Origin: Phycisphaerales bacterium
GTDB lineage: Bacteria > Planctomycetota > UBA1135 > UBA2386
NCBI GenBank assembly: GCA_020247305.1
Contig: JADCJE010000098.1
Location: 1-64,000, forward strand
Direction of reading: 5' to 3'
DNA: 64,000 nt
Positions 14,795 to 23,863 of this stretch are shown here, in pieces. Position 1 is the first letter of the stretch; each line of letters starts with the position of its first letter. The translations under genes and the position numbers were made by a program. The notes below the pieces were generated by a model. The model had not been told where the DNA came from. It did not search any database and saw only the letters and a program-made list of their open reading frames with translations.

Positions 14795-16705
14795 ATGCGC
14801 ATCCGCACCGCCGCTATCGCCCTCTGTGCCGCCGCCCCCCTGGCCGCCCAGATCTCCCACACCCACCTCGGCACCGTCCAAGCCGCCAACAACTCGGGCG
14901 AGATCGTCGCCTTCGACCCGGGCAGCAACCGCTTCTTCGTCACCAACGGGGCGGGCCAGTCGCTGAACGTCTACGCCGTGTCGGCGACCGGCAACGCCCT
15001 CTTCGTGCAGGCGATCCCGCTCGGCGGCTCGCCCAACAGCGTCGCGGTGAAGAACGGCCTCGTCGCCGCCGCCGTCGAGGGCGCGACCGGCCAGGCCGCC
15101 GGCTTCGTCAAGTTCTTCGACGCCGCCACCGGCGCGGCGAACGGGCCGTCGGTGACCGTCGGCGCGATGCCGGACATGCTGGTCTTCACGCCGGACGGCA
15201 GCAAGGTGCTGACCGCGAACGAAGGCGAGGCGGACACTGCCACCGGCCTGATCAACCCCGAGGGCTCGGTCAGCATCGTCGACGTGGCGACGCGCATCGC
15301 CGTGACCGCCAGCTTCGCGCCGTGGAACGGCCAGAAGGCGGCGCTGCAGGCGGCGGGCGTGCGCATCGTCAACAACAACGGCATCACGCTGGCCCAGGAC
15401 CTGGAGCCGGAGTACCTGACGATCGACGCCGCCGGCGCGACCGCGTACGTGACGCTGCAGGAGGCCAACGCCATCGCCGAGGTCGACATCGCCACGGCGA
15501 CCGTCACGCAGATCCGGCCGCTCGGCAGCAAGGACCACGGCCTGCTGGGCAACGAGTTCGACGCCTCCAACAGCGACGGCATCAACGGCAACTTCGTCAA
15601 CCACCCGGTCTACGGGCTCTACATGCCGGACGCGATCACGTCGTTCACGAGCGGCGGCGTCACCTACCTCGCCACCGCCAACGAAGGCGACAGCCGCGCC
15701 GACTTCTTCGGCTTCCGCGACGAGGTCCGCGGCGCCAGCCTCGCCGCCAACTTCGTGCTCGACGCCGAGGACCCGACGCCGGAGACCGGCATCTACACGC
15801 TCGCGCAGTTGAGCAGCAACGCGGCGCTCGGCCGCCTCAACTTCGCCACCAGCACCTACGACATCGCCCGCGGCGACACCGACGGCGACGGCGACGTCGA
15901 CCGCCTGTATGCCTTCGGCGGCCGCTCGTTCACGCTGTGGACGACCGCCGGCGTCAAGGTGTTCGACTCCGGCTCGCAGATCGAGCGCGAGATGCTGGCG
16001 CGCGGCCTGTGGGTCGACTCGCGCTCCGACGACAAGGGCCCTGAGCCCGAGGCGGTCGCCGCTGGCGTCGTCGACGGCGTGCCGCTGCTGTTCGTCGGCC
16101 TCGAACGCACCAACGCCGTGATGGTCTACAACGTCGCCAACCCGGCGGCGCCCGTGCTGGTCGACGTGATCAACGTCTTCGCCGCGAGCGGCATCGGCAG
16201 CACCGCGCCGGAGGGCCTTCAGTTCATCGCCGCCGGCGACAATGCCACTGGCCGCGCCCTGCTGGCGGTGACCTGCGAAGGCAACGGCGCCACCAGCGTC
16301 TTCGCCATCAACGCGGGCGCGCCGGTCGCGCAGACGTTCGGCGCGGGCTGCCCGGCGAACCAGCCGCTGACGCTCGCCAGCAACCTGCCGCGCTTGGCCA
16401 ACACCTGGACGCTGACCGCCGCCAACGCCAACGCGGCATCGCCGTTCTGCACGTTCTGGTTCGGCGCCACTGCGCTGACGATGCCGGTCGAACTGACCGC
16501 CATCGGCGCGGCCGGGTGCTTCGCGCGCATCGACACGTCGCTCGGCGCCTTCCTCGCGCCGATCGCCGGCGGCGCCAGCAGCCTGACGGTCAACGTGCCC
16601 GCGACGCCCGCCTTGCTGGCGTACGCACTTGCCGCGCAGGCGACGACCTACGACGGCGTCGCGTTCGCCGCGTCGAACGGCCTCGCCGCAGTCCTCGGCA
16701 ACTGA
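14795..16705 (+). CDS. Exported choice-of-anchor I domain protein
   Basis: Secreted beta-propeller-like protein, 636 aa. The ATG is preceded by GGAG 5-8 bases upstream. A signal peptide (MRIRTAAIALCAAAPLAAQ) is followed by the choice-of-anchor I region with repeated motifs: MPDMLVFTPDGSKVLTANEGE, LDPEYLTID-like LEPEYLTID, ATANEGDSRADFFGF, DTDGDGDVDRLYAFGGRSF, and DKGPEPEAVAAG. These occur in alkaline-phosphatase-like and LTD-associated exported proteins. From FGAGCPANQPLTL onward (~residue 515) comes a planctomycete-type C-terminal beta domain with paired cysteines. Enzyme activity is not evident; a surface or extracellular role is inferred. Confidence 0.82.
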   Translation: MRIRTAAIALCAAAPLAAQISHTHLGTVQAANNSGEIVAFDPGSNRFFVTNGAGQSLNVYAVSATGNALFVQAIPLGGSPNSVAVKNGLVAAAVEGATGQAAGFVKFFDAATGAANGPSVTVGAMPDMLVFTPDGSKVLTANEGEADTATGLINPEGSVSIVDVATRIAVTASFAPWNGQKAALQAAGVRIVNNNGITLAQDLEPEYLTIDAAGATAYVTLQEANAIAEVDIATATVTQIRPLGSKDHGLLGNEFDASNSDGINGNFVNHPVYGLYMPDAITSFTSGGVTYLATANEGDSRADFFGFRDEVRGASLAANFVLDAEDPTPETGIYTLAQLSSNAALGRLNFATSTYDIARGDTDGDGDVDRLYAFGGRSFTLWTTAGVKVFDSGSQIEREMLARGLWVDSRSDDKGPEPEAVAAGVVDGVPLLFVGLERTNAVMVYNVANPAAPVLVDVINVFAASGIGSTAPEGLQFIAAGDNATGRALLAVTCEGNGATSVFAINAGAPVAQTFGAGCPANQPLTLASNLPRLANTWTLTAANANAASPFCTFWFGATALTMPVELTAIGAAGCFARIDTSLGAFLAPIAGGASSLTVNVPATPALLAYALAAQATTYDGVAFAASNGLAAVLGN

Positions 16706-16716
16706 CGGCGGCACAC

Positions 16717-16744
16717 GGAGCGCGCCGCCGCGGCGGCGTGCTCC
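16717..16744. terminator. Bidirectional terminator-like hairpin between convergent genes
   Basis: GGAGCGCGCCGCCG is followed directly by CGGCGGCGTGCTCC, which pairs over 14 positions with one G-T wobble. It lies in the 41 bases between the stops of the choice-of-anchor I gene and the convergent carboxypeptidase-regulatory-like gene. There is no T-run, so it may rely on Rho or act as an mRNA 3' end stabiliser for both transcripts. Confidence 0.6.
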
Positions 16745-16746
16745 CG

Positions 16747-19449
16747 CTACTTCGCCGCCGCGCCGTCAGCCCACGCCGCCGGCAGCGTCAGCGCGACGGC
16801 GGTGGTCTGGCCGGCGACCGGCGTCGCGCTGCCGAGATCGAGCATGACGGCAGCGAGCCCGTCAGCGCCAACCGTGCCCCCCTTGGCCTCGAACTCGCTC
16901 CCGTACTGCCGGCGGGCCGCGATCGGCTGCAGGCGCTTGGGCAGCGCCTGGAACCGCAGCGGCTCGGCGCCGAGGTCGGCGCGGATCCGTCCCTGCGCGT
17001 CGGTCGTCGCGAGTTCCGTCCGGTCGCCGCCGCTGGCCGGCACGACGAACACCCCGACGCCTTCGACCCCGGAACCCGCCGCGTCGCGCACGGTGATCTC
17101 CAGCGTGCCGCTCGCGGCCGTGAAGGGCTGGTCGACGGCGCCGCCGGCGGGGACGGCGACCGATTCGGCGCACGCGACGCGCGGTTTGCCCGGTAGGTGC
17201 ACGCGGTAGACGCCGGCCGGCAGCGGCGCCGCGAACCGGCCCGCCGCGTCCGTCTTCGCGGCGACCTGCTCCCGCTCCGGGCGGCTTCCGGCCGTGCGCG
17301 CCAACGTGCCTTCGACTTCGACCCAGGCGTCGGCGAACGGCGCACCGTTCTTGCTGACCGTGCCGCGCAGCGTGCCGGGCAGCACGGGTCCCAGGTCGGG
17401 CTCGAACTTGACGCTGACGCCGTCGACCAGGGTCACGCTGCCGAGGAACGACGACTTGCCGAGGTTGGCGTCCTCTTGGCGATGCCAATGCTGCAGCCAG
17501 ACCTGCCACGCACCCGCGGGCAGGCCGGTGACGTCGAAGGCGCCGTCGGTGGCGAGGTGGAAGCGCGCGTCGCCCCCGCGTGCGGGCAGTTGCTGGCTGC
17601 GATCGCCGGCGTCCTGCACGAGGCGCAGCGACAACGGCTTCGGGGACGGCTCGCCCAGACGGCGCAGCGTCGCCAAGGCCTCGGGCGGGCCGGCGCGGCC
17701 GCGCAAGCGCGCGCCGATGGCGACGGGCAGCACGAAGTCGCCGGGCGCGTCGAGGCGCACGTCGCCGCGGCGGGTCGGGACGTGGCCCGGACCGAGCGCC
17801 GCGACGACCAAGCCGACGCCCGGCGGTCCGACCAACGCCACCTCGCCGGCCGCGTCGCTCGTCGCGGCCATCAACACCAGCGCGCGGCCCTGCCCCCCCA
17901 TCGCGAAGAACTGCTCGCGCGGCAGCAGCGGCGTCTGCTCGGACAGGCTGCCGTCCGCCAGCAGCGCCAGCTGCACCGTGCTGCCGGCGACCGGCTGACC
18001 GGCGCCGTCGACGAGCCGCAGCGTGCGCCGGACGTCGCGCGGCGCGACCACGTCGACGCGCGTCGGGCCGCCGCCGGCCACCTCGATCGGCACGATCGCC
18101 GGCGCGCGACCCGCCGCGGTCGGGAACTCGACGACCACGGTCCAAGCGCCGCGGCCGAGGCCGGGCAGGGTGGCGACGCCATCGGCGAAGGGGCCGCGCA
18201 GCCGCACGCGCATGTCGGTGCTGCTGAGCGGGCCGCGGCGCCGCGGTGCGACCCGCAGCGAGAAGTCGGCCACCGGCTGCCTCGCTTCGTCGACGACGTG
18301 GACGGCGAAGCTGCCGGCGCGGCGCGCCGTCAGCGTCACGTCGGCCGAGCCCCACGGCATCGCGGCCGTCGGTTCGGCCGCTTCGCAGAGATCGTGCTGG
18401 ACCTCGAGCCGCACCGGCTCGCCCGCGGCGGCCGCGGCGCTCGTCATCCTGACGACGAACGCTCCATCTGCGGCGCTGCGGCCGATCCACTCGCCGCGGT
18501 CGCTGCGCGCGAACACCGAGGCGCCGGCGAGCGGCGCGCCGGTCTCGTCGACGACCTTGCCGGCGATCGTCGGCCACTTGGGCCGCGGCGCCACGACGAA
18601 GGTCACCACTTCGACCGGTCGCTCGGCGACCAGCACGCCTTCGACCGGCTTGCTGCCGGCGTGGTCGCCCTCCGCTTCGACCCGGAACGGTCCTGGCGGC
18701 AAGAGCGACTGCAACGTGAACGACCCGTCGGCGCCGCTGCTCGCGTACACCGACCATGGCGACGACGGCATCGCTCGTGCGCCCGCGCTGCGGTCGCTAC
18801 CGGACAGGACGCGAAGGGTGACGTCGGCGACCGGCCGACCCGCCTCGTCGACGGTGCGGCCTTGCACGCGGATGCCGGGTTGCATGACGACGTCGCCGAC
18901 GTCGACCACGGCGCCCGCGGCGATCGTGCTCCAGCGCGCGGACTGCTGCGCGAACCGATCGTGCGCCAGGTCGAGCGTGAACTGGAACGGCGGCGGCGGC
19001 CAGAACGCCAGCTGGAAGCGGCCGTCGGCGGCCGTGGCGACGACGGGCGGATCCTGCCAATCCGGTCGCGCGTGGTCGCGCAGCCACGCTTCCATGCGCG
19101 CCTCGTTGGCAGCCCAACCGTGGACGAGCGCGCGGCAGGCCGGGAGCGGCGAGCCCTGCGCGTCGACGCAGCGACCGCGCACGATCGCCAAGGGACCGGG
19201 CGCAGGCAGTGCGGCCGCCGCCGGCACGGCTTCGCGTTCGCTGGCAGGCGCTGCCGGCGACGCCGTCGGCGCGGCGCCTTCGACGGCCGCCGGCGCGCTG
19301 ACGCCGGGGGCCGGCGCGTCCGGCGCGGGTGCTGCCGCATCGGACGGCAGCGCCACCGGCTGGGCGCCCGCGAACCACAACCAGGCGGCGAGCGCGGCCA
19401 CGAGGACCGCAGTGAGCGAGACGACGATCGAACGGCGATTTGCAGTCAT
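16747..19449 (-). CDS. Membrane-anchored multi-domain carboxypeptidase-regulatory-like protein
   Basis: 900-aa protein with an N-terminal signal anchor (SIVVSLTAVLVAALAAWLWFAG, cut to residues ~7-27), an Ala/Pro-rich spacer, then at least five repeated transthyretin-like beta sandwiches. Typical carboxypeptidase-regulatory signatures are VRGRCVDAQGSPLPACRALV, VQGRTVDEAGRPVADVTLRV, IAGKVVDETGAPLAGASVFA and LRGTVSKNGAPFADAWVEV. Each is followed by a DGSFTLQSL- or AAGRFAAPLPAG-type strand. Such domains bind or build extracellular structures and need no catalytic residues; none is seen. The final domain ends in QTTAVALTLPAAW. Role is unknown: envelope scaffold or adhesion is inference. It is transcribed alone and is divergent from the SDR gene. 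Confidence 0.75.
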   Translation of the reverse strand: MTANRRSIVVSLTAVLVAALAAWLWFAGAQPVALPSDAAAPAPDAPAPGVSAPAAVEGAAPTASPAAPASEREAVPAAAALPAPGPLAIVRGRCVDAQGSPLPACRALVHGWAANEARMEAWLRDHARPDWQDPPVVATAADGRFQLAFWPPPPFQFTLDLAHDRFAQQSARWSTIAAGAVVDVGDVVMQPGIRVQGRTVDEAGRPVADVTLRVLSGSDRSAGARAMPSSPWSVYASSGADGSFTLQSLLPPGPFRVEAEGDHAGSKPVEGVLVAERPVEVVTFVVAPRPKWPTIAGKVVDETGAPLAGASVFARSDRGEWIGRSAADGAFVVRMTSAAAAAGEPVRLEVQHDLCEAAEPTAAMPWGSADVTLTARRAGSFAVHVVDEARQPVADFSLRVAPRRRGPLSSTDMRVRLRGPFADGVATLPGLGRGAWTVVVEFPTAAGRAPAIVPIEVAGGGPTRVDVVAPRDVRRTLRLVDGAGQPVAGSTVQLALLADGSLSEQTPLLPREQFFAMGGQGRALVLMAATSDAAGEVALVGPPGVGLVVAALGPGHVPTRRGDVRLDAPGDFVLPVAIGARLRGRAGPPEALATLRRLGEPSPKPLSLRLVQDAGDRSQQLPARGGDARFHLATDGAFDVTGLPAGAWQVWLQHWHRQEDANLGKSSFLGSVTLVDGVSVKFEPDLGPVLPGTLRGTVSKNGAPFADAWVEVEGTLARTAGSRPEREQVAAKTDAAGRFAAPLPAGVYRVHLPGKPRVACAESVAVPAGGAVDQPFTAASGTLEITVRDAAGSGVEGVGVFVVPASGGDRTELATTDAQGRIRADLGAEPLRFQALPKRLQPIAARRQYGSEFEAKGGTVGADGLAAVMLDLGSATPVAGQTTAVALTLPAAWADGAAAK

Positions 19450-19704
19450 CGGGAAAGGTCCGGCGCGACGAGAGAGGAGCGCGCGAAGTTATGCGCGCCG
19501 CCACGGCAAAGCACGCGACGTGCGGCGCCCTCCCGACCACTGCCCCGCTTGGCCGCCAGCGCCATCGCGCGAGGACTCGCGACTGCAGCCGAGCCGCCGC
19601 AAGATGATAGGCCCGAACCGCGCTGCCCAACCGTCCGCGCGGCCCGGCCGCGCGTCGGCCCCGCGCTCGCGCGCTCGCAGCCAGCCGCCTATCCTGCGCC
19701 GCCC

Positions 19705-20445
19705 ATGACCCACGTCGTCATCACCGGCGCGAGTTCCGGCATCGGCGCCGCCTGCGCGCGCGCGTTCGGCAAGCTCGGCCACACGCTGTCGCTCGGCGCC
19801 CGCCGCAGCGACCGGCTCGCCGCCATCGCGCCGGGCGCGTTCTGCCACGCGCTCGACGTCACCAAGCCCGCCAGCATCGAACGCTTCCTCGCCGCCGCGA
19901 TCGCTGCGCACGGCCCGATCGACGTGCTGGTCAACAACGCCGGCCTCGCGCGCGGCGTCGAGAAGATCGCCGAGGCGACCGGCGAGGCGTGGCGCGAGAT
20001 GATCGAGACCAACGTCATCGGGCTGCTGGAAGTCACCCGCCGCGCGCTGCCGGCGATGATCGCGCGCAAGCAGGGCCACGTCGTCGTCATCGGCTCGATC
20101 GCCGGCCACAAGGCCTACGTCGGCGGCGGCGTGTACTGCGCCAGCAAGCGCGCGCTGCAGCCGATCTGCGAGGCGATCCGCATGGAGACGCTCGGCAGCA
20201 ACGTGCGCGTGACGTCGGTCGACCCGGGCATGGTCGAGACCGAGTTCTCGCTGGTGCGCTTCCAGGGCGACGCCGAGCGCGCCGCCAAGGTCTACGACGG
20301 CGTGCGGCCGCTGACCGCCGACGACGTCGCCGACTGCGTGGTGTTCGCCGCGACGCGACCGCCGCACGTCAACCTCGACACCATCGTGGTGATGCCGACC
20401 GACCAGGCCAGCCCGCAGATGGTGCACCGCGCGCCGAAGGCATGA
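19705..20445 (+). CDS. SDR family NAD(P)-dependent oxidoreductase
   Basis: Cytoplasmic classical short-chain dehydrogenase, 246 aa. Visible are the cofactor motif TGASSGIG (residues ~7-14), NNAG, the catalytic Ser in GSIAGHKAY, and YCASK (Tyr-x3-Lys). The PGMVETEFSLVRF segment is typical of the YdfG/serine 3-dehydrogenase subgroup, which oxidises 3-hydroxy acids such as serine, allo-threonine or 3-hydroxypropionate using NADP. GARRSDRL after strand 2 fits NADP use. The stop overlaps the start of the next gene (ATGA), so the VCBS lipoprotein is translationally coupled to it, an odd pairing of cytoplasmic enzyme and exported protein. Confidence 0.88.
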   Translation: MTHVVITGASSGIGAACARAFGKLGHTLSLGARRSDRLAAIAPGAFCHALDVTKPASIERFLAAAIAAHGPIDVLVNNAGLARGVEKIAEATGEAWREMIETNVIGLLEVTRRALPAMIARKQGHVVVIGSIAGHKAYVGGGVYCASKRALQPICEAIRMETLGSNVRVTSVDPGMVETEFSLVRFQGDAERAAKVYDGVRPLTADDVADCVVFAATRPPHVNLDTIVVMPTDQASPQMVHRAPKA

Positions 20446-21626
20446 AGGCGCGCGGCGCGGCGGCGGGGCTCGCGGTCGCGCTGGCGCTCGGCGCGTGCAC
20501 GGCTCCCGGCGGGTCACGGCCGCCGGGCCGCTGGCAGCAGGTCGTCGTCGACGCGAACTTCCGCAGCGAAGCGATCGCCGCCGCCGACGTCGACCGCGAC
20601 GGCGATCTCGACCTGCTGGTCGGCGACTTCTGGTACCCCGCGCCGGAGTTCGCGAAGCGCCCGATCCGCGCCGCGAAGGACCACGGCGACGGCAGCGCCA
20701 GCTACAGCCGGTGCTTTGCGTGCTGGGCCGACGACGTCGACGGCGACGGATGGGCCGACCAGATCGTCATCGGCACGCCCGGCGCGCCGGCGACGTGGCT
20801 GCGCAACCCCGGCGCCGACGGCCTCGCGGCCGGCGCGCTGTGGACCGAGTTCGTCGTGCATCCGTCGGCATGCAACGAGTCCCCCGCCTACGTCGACCTG
20901 TTCGGCGACGGCGACCCGGTGCTGCTGCTGGGCGACGGCGACCGCTTGCTGTGGCTCGCGCCAGGCAGCGACCCGACGCAGCCGTGGACTGCGCACGCAG
21001 TCAGCGAACCCGCGCAGCCCGCGGCGGCGCGCTACGCGCACGGTCTCGGCGTCGGCGACCTCGACGGCGACGGCCGGATCGACGTGCTGAGCGCGCACGG
21101 CTGGTGGTCGCAACCGCCGCAGAGGCGCGCCGCCGAAGGGCCGTGGCCGGCGCACCTGCAGCGCGTCGCATTCGACAGCGCGCACCTGCACGCCACGGAC
21201 GTCGACGGCGACGGCCGCGTCGACGTGCTCGCGAGTTCGGCGCATGCGCGCGGCATCTGGTGGAACGCCAATCTGCGCGATCCCGACGGCAGCCAGCGCT
21301 TCGCGCCGCGCACGATCGCCGACCACGTCACGCAGACGCACGCGCTGGCGTTCGCCGACGTCGACGGCGACGGCGAGAAGGACCTGATCACCGGCAAACG
21401 CTGGTGGGCGCACGGGCCGCAGGGCGACGTCGACCCGATGGCCGAGCCGTGGCTCGGCTGGATCGCGATCGCACGCGGCGCCGAGCCGACGTTCACCGTC
21501 CACACGATCGACGTCGGCAGCGGCGTCGGCACCTGCTTCGTCGCGCGGGACCTCGACGGCGACGGTCGACTCGACGTCGCGGTGGCGAACAAGCGCGGCG
21601 TGCGGGTGTTCTTCGCGCGCGACTGA
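20442..21626 (+). CDS. FG-GAP/VCBS repeat lipoprotein
   Basis: Exported lipoprotein, 394 aa. A signal peptide ends in a lipobox, ALGAC, with C19 the lipidation site. The mature part is a beta propeller with Ca-binding Asp-rich loops in six places: DVDRDGDLD, DVDGDGWAD, DLDGDGRID, DVDGDGRVD, DVDGDGEKD and DLDGDGRLD. FG-GAP/VCBS propellers of this kind are abundant in planctomycetes and usually act in adhesion or carbohydrate binding; the partner is unknown. The ATG at 20442 overlaps the SDR stop by four bases. Confidence 0.85.
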   Translation: MKARGAAAGLAVALALGACTAPGGSRPPGRWQQVVVDANFRSEAIAAADVDRDGDLDLLVGDFWYPAPEFAKRPIRAAKDHGDGSASYSRCFACWADDVDGDGWADQIVIGTPGAPATWLRNPGADGLAAGALWTEFVVHPSACNESPAYVDLFGDGDPVLLLGDGDRLLWLAPGSDPTQPWTAHAVSEPAQPAAARYAHGLGVGDLDGDGRIDVLSAHGWWSQPPQRRAAEGPWPAHLQRVAFDSAHLHATDVDGDGRVDVLASSAHARGIWWNANLRDPDGSQRFAPRTIADHVTQTHALAFADVDGDGEKDLITGKRWWAHGPQGDVDPMAEPWLGWIAIARGAEPTFTVHTIDVGSGVGTCFVARDLDGDGRLDVAVANKRGVRVFFARD

Positions 21627-21718
21627 GCGGCGGCGACGACGCCGCTCCGCAGACCCGCAGTTCGGTCCTGGTGCCCGCTCGCGCAGTCACACAGAGCCCG
21701 ACGAACTGCTTGGCGCCA

Positions 21719-21762
21719 GGGCGCCGGGGCCCAGCGCACCGTGCGGGTGCGCGCTGGCGCCC
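21719..21762. terminator. Probable bidirectional terminator hairpin
   Basis: GGGCGCC (21719-21725) pairs with GGCGCCC (21756-21762), and inside it CCAGCGCACC pairs with GGTGCGCGCTGG with a two-base bulge around a GTGC loop. It sits between the convergent VCBS lipoprotein and toroid-protein genes, ending three bases before the latter's stop codon. No T-run follows on either strand. Confidence 0.5.
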
Positions 21763-21764
21763 GC

Positions 21765-23057
21765 TTACTTCTTCTCGGCCGCTTCGCCCTTCGCCGCCGA
21801 AGCGCCCGGCCATGCCACCGGCTTCGGCAGCCGCGGCATGTGCAGCGTCAGCAGCGCAAGGCCGGTGCCGTAGCCGCCGGAGCGGCCGAACTGGCGGTCG
21901 TTCCAGCTGCCGTCCTCCTCGCGCGACTTTGCCAGCACGGCGCGCATCTTGGCGCGCAGCGCCTCGCGCTTGCCCTCGTCGGCGAGCTGCTCGATCGCCT
22001 GCGCGGCGTAGACGTGGCCGAACAGGAAGTAGTACGGCGCGATGCCGTACGGCTTGATGTGCGTGCCGGTCTGGCTCTTGCGCACGGCGAGGTCGTCCCA
22101 GTGCGCGAAGAACAGGTCGACGGCGCGTTCGAGCCGCGTCGGGTCGCCGCGGCCGGCGAGCAGCAGCGCGGTCTCGCAGACCGCCGCGCGCGCCGCCGAG
22201 CTCGGCGTCTTGTCCATCATCGTGAGCTGGTCCTCGGTCGTGCCGGCCATCGGCTGCGCCGGCGCACCGTACGAGTAGCCGCCCGGCTCGGCGCGTGCGC
22301 GGTCGAGCGCGGCGAGCGCCTGCTCCACCACCGTCGCGTCGACCGCGTGGCCGCGCGCCTCCGCGTGGAACAGCGCCTGCAGCGCCGGCCCGGTCATGAA
22401 CGTCGAGGCCCTGTTGCGCGGGCTCATGTAGCCCGCCGGCCGCGAGTAGTTCCAGCCGCCGGCCTCGGGGATCGCCGACTTGCACAGCGTCGCGACCAGC
22501 CACTTGGTCTTGGCGGCGGCGGCCTCGGCGAGGTCGGCCGGCACGAGCTTGTGGTCCTGCACCGACAGCAGCAGTTGCAGCGCGTAGACGTGGCCCCAAC
22601 CGCGCACGTCGTAGCGGCCGACGAAGTCGTCCTGCATGCGCGGGTGGTCGAGTCCCTTCAGCACGAAGGCGACGCCCTTGCGCAGCGCCTGCTGGCGCGG
22701 TTCGTCCTGCGGCAGGCCGGGCGCGGCGATCAGGCCGAGGCACGCGATCGCGGTGCCGCCGACGCGGTAGCCGACCGGCGACAGGTTGTCGTCCTCGCGG
22801 TAGACGCCCTGGTACGGCCACTCATCGTCGCCGTCGCCCTGCTGCAGCGCGACGAGCGCGGCGATCGCGTCCTTGGTCGCGGCGTCGACGTCGAGCGGCG
22901 GCGCGTCGGCCACCGGGAACGCCGTGAAGCGCTTTGGCGTCGCGGCGGCGGGCGCGGCCTTGGGCCCGCCATCGCCGGCGGCGGACTTCTTCGACGGCTC
23001 GCCTTGGGCAGCGAGCGGAACGGCGAGACACAGCGCGAGCAACCAGCGGGCAGGCAT
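21765..23057 (-). CDS. Exported prenyltransferase/squalene-cyclase-like alpha-toroid protein
   Basis: 430-aa secreted protein. A perfect GGAGG lies 6 bases before the ATG, and a signal peptide (MPARWLLALCLAVPLAAQ) is clear. The mature part is helical, with repeating segments typical of the alpha/alpha toroid of terpene cyclases and protein prenyltransferases: ALVALQQGDGDDEWPYQG, FVLKGLDHPRM, GGWNYSRPAG, GGYSYGAP and EEDGSWNDRQFGRSGGYGTGLALLTLH. The DxDD and QW catalytic signatures of squalene cyclases are not evident, so cyclase activity is doubtful. Planctomycetes have many exported relatives of unknown role. A short Lys/Glu-rich tail ends the protein. Confidence 0.75.
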   Translation of the reverse strand: MPARWLLALCLAVPLAAQGEPSKKSAAGDGGPKAAPAAATPKRFTAFPVADAPPLDVDAATKDAIAALVALQQGDGDDEWPYQGVYREDDNLSPVGYRVGGTAIACLGLIAAPGLPQDEPRQQALRKGVAFVLKGLDHPRMQDDFVGRYDVRGWGHVYALQLLLSVQDHKLVPADLAEAAAAKTKWLVATLCKSAIPEAGGWNYSRPAGYMSPRNRASTFMTGPALQALFHAEARGHAVDATVVEQALAALDRARAEPGGYSYGAPAQPMAGTTEDQLTMMDKTPSSAARAAVCETALLLAGRGDPTRLERAVDLFFAHWDDLAVRKSQTGTHIKPYGIAPYYFLFGHVYAAQAIEQLADEGKREALRAKMRAVLAKSREEDGSWNDRQFGRSGGYGTGLALLTLHMPRLPKPVAWPGASAAKGEAAEKK

Positions 23058-23145
23058 GGGTCCTCCGGGGTTCCGCGCAATCGAACGCAGGCGCGCGCAC
23101 GGCGGCAAGTCGCATCCCCGCCGCGACCGCCGTAGCGTGCGCGCC

Positions 23146-23832
23146 ATGGAACGCCGCGCATTGGTCCTGCCCGCCGTCGCCGCCGTCGCCTTCGCGGCGT
23201 TCTGGTGGTCGAACCACCGCGCCGGCGCGCCCACTGCGATCCCAGCCGCGTCGTGGTGCCTCGGGGCCGGCCCCGGGTACACGCTCGGCCGCCCCGGCGA
23301 CGAACTCGCGGCCGGCACGCCGTTCCGGCTGCGCGTGCAGTGCGGCGAACCGCGCCACGTCTACGTCGTCCGCCACGGCGACGTCGACGGCACGGTGCTG
23401 CTGCACCCCGCGCCCGGGCTGCCGGGCGGCGTCGACCAACCAGTGCCGCCTCCGGCGGCTTGGCTGCCGGGCCCGTCGAACGACGTCGACCGGGTCTGGG
23501 CGACGCCGGCAGACGCCACGACCTTCGTGGTCGTCGCGGCGGCAGGACCCGTGGCGGAGTTGGACGTGCTGCTGCCGAAGCTTCGGCGCGCGCGCAGCGC
23601 GGCGACCGCCGATGTGCCGCCGCCGGCAGCGGCGCCCGCCGACGGCGTTGCGGTCGCGGCCGGCGCGTCGGGTGGGCCGCTGCCGAGTCCGCTGCTGCAA
23701 CGCGCCGCCGACCTGGCGCGGACGACGACGATGAGCAACGGCCCGCTGACGCCGGACACGGTGCTGGCCGGCGTGTGGGTCGGCGGTTGGCGCGTCAAGC
23801 CGAAGGCCGCGCCGCCCCCCGCCGGCCGCTGA
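23146..23832 (+). CDS. Membrane-anchored DUF4384-like protein
   Basis: 228-aa product with an N-terminal hydrophobic anchor (LVLPAVAAVAFAAFWW, residues ~6-21). The middle, GDELAAGTPFRLRVQCGEPRHVYVVRHGDVDGTVLLHPA followed by an Arg-x-Trp and TTFVVVAAAGPVAELD, resembles DUF4384, a beta domain found fused to kinases and to stress sensors (quoted parts are discontinuous around short gaps). The C-terminal third is Ala/Pro-rich. It is divergent from the toroid-protein gene across 88 bases. Function is unknown, and the family call is tentative. Confidence 0.55.
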   Translation: MERRALVLPAVAAVAFAAFWWSNHRAGAPTAIPAASWCLGAGPGYTLGRPGDELAAGTPFRLRVQCGEPRHVYVVRHGDVDGTVLLHPAPGLPGGVDQPVPPPAAWLPGPSNDVDRVWATPADATTFVVVAAAGPVAELDVLLPKLRRARSAATADVPPPAAAPADGVAVAAGASGGPLPSPLLQRAADLARTTTMSNGPLTPDTVLAGVWVGGWRVKPKAAPPPAGR

Positions 23833-23863
23833 CCGCACGCGATGGACGGTCTGGCCCCGACCG

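Noticed and set aside
21765-23057. True squalene or oxidosqualene cyclase
   Set aside because: A signal peptide is present, length is 430 aa instead of ~630, and the DxDD motif is not seen.
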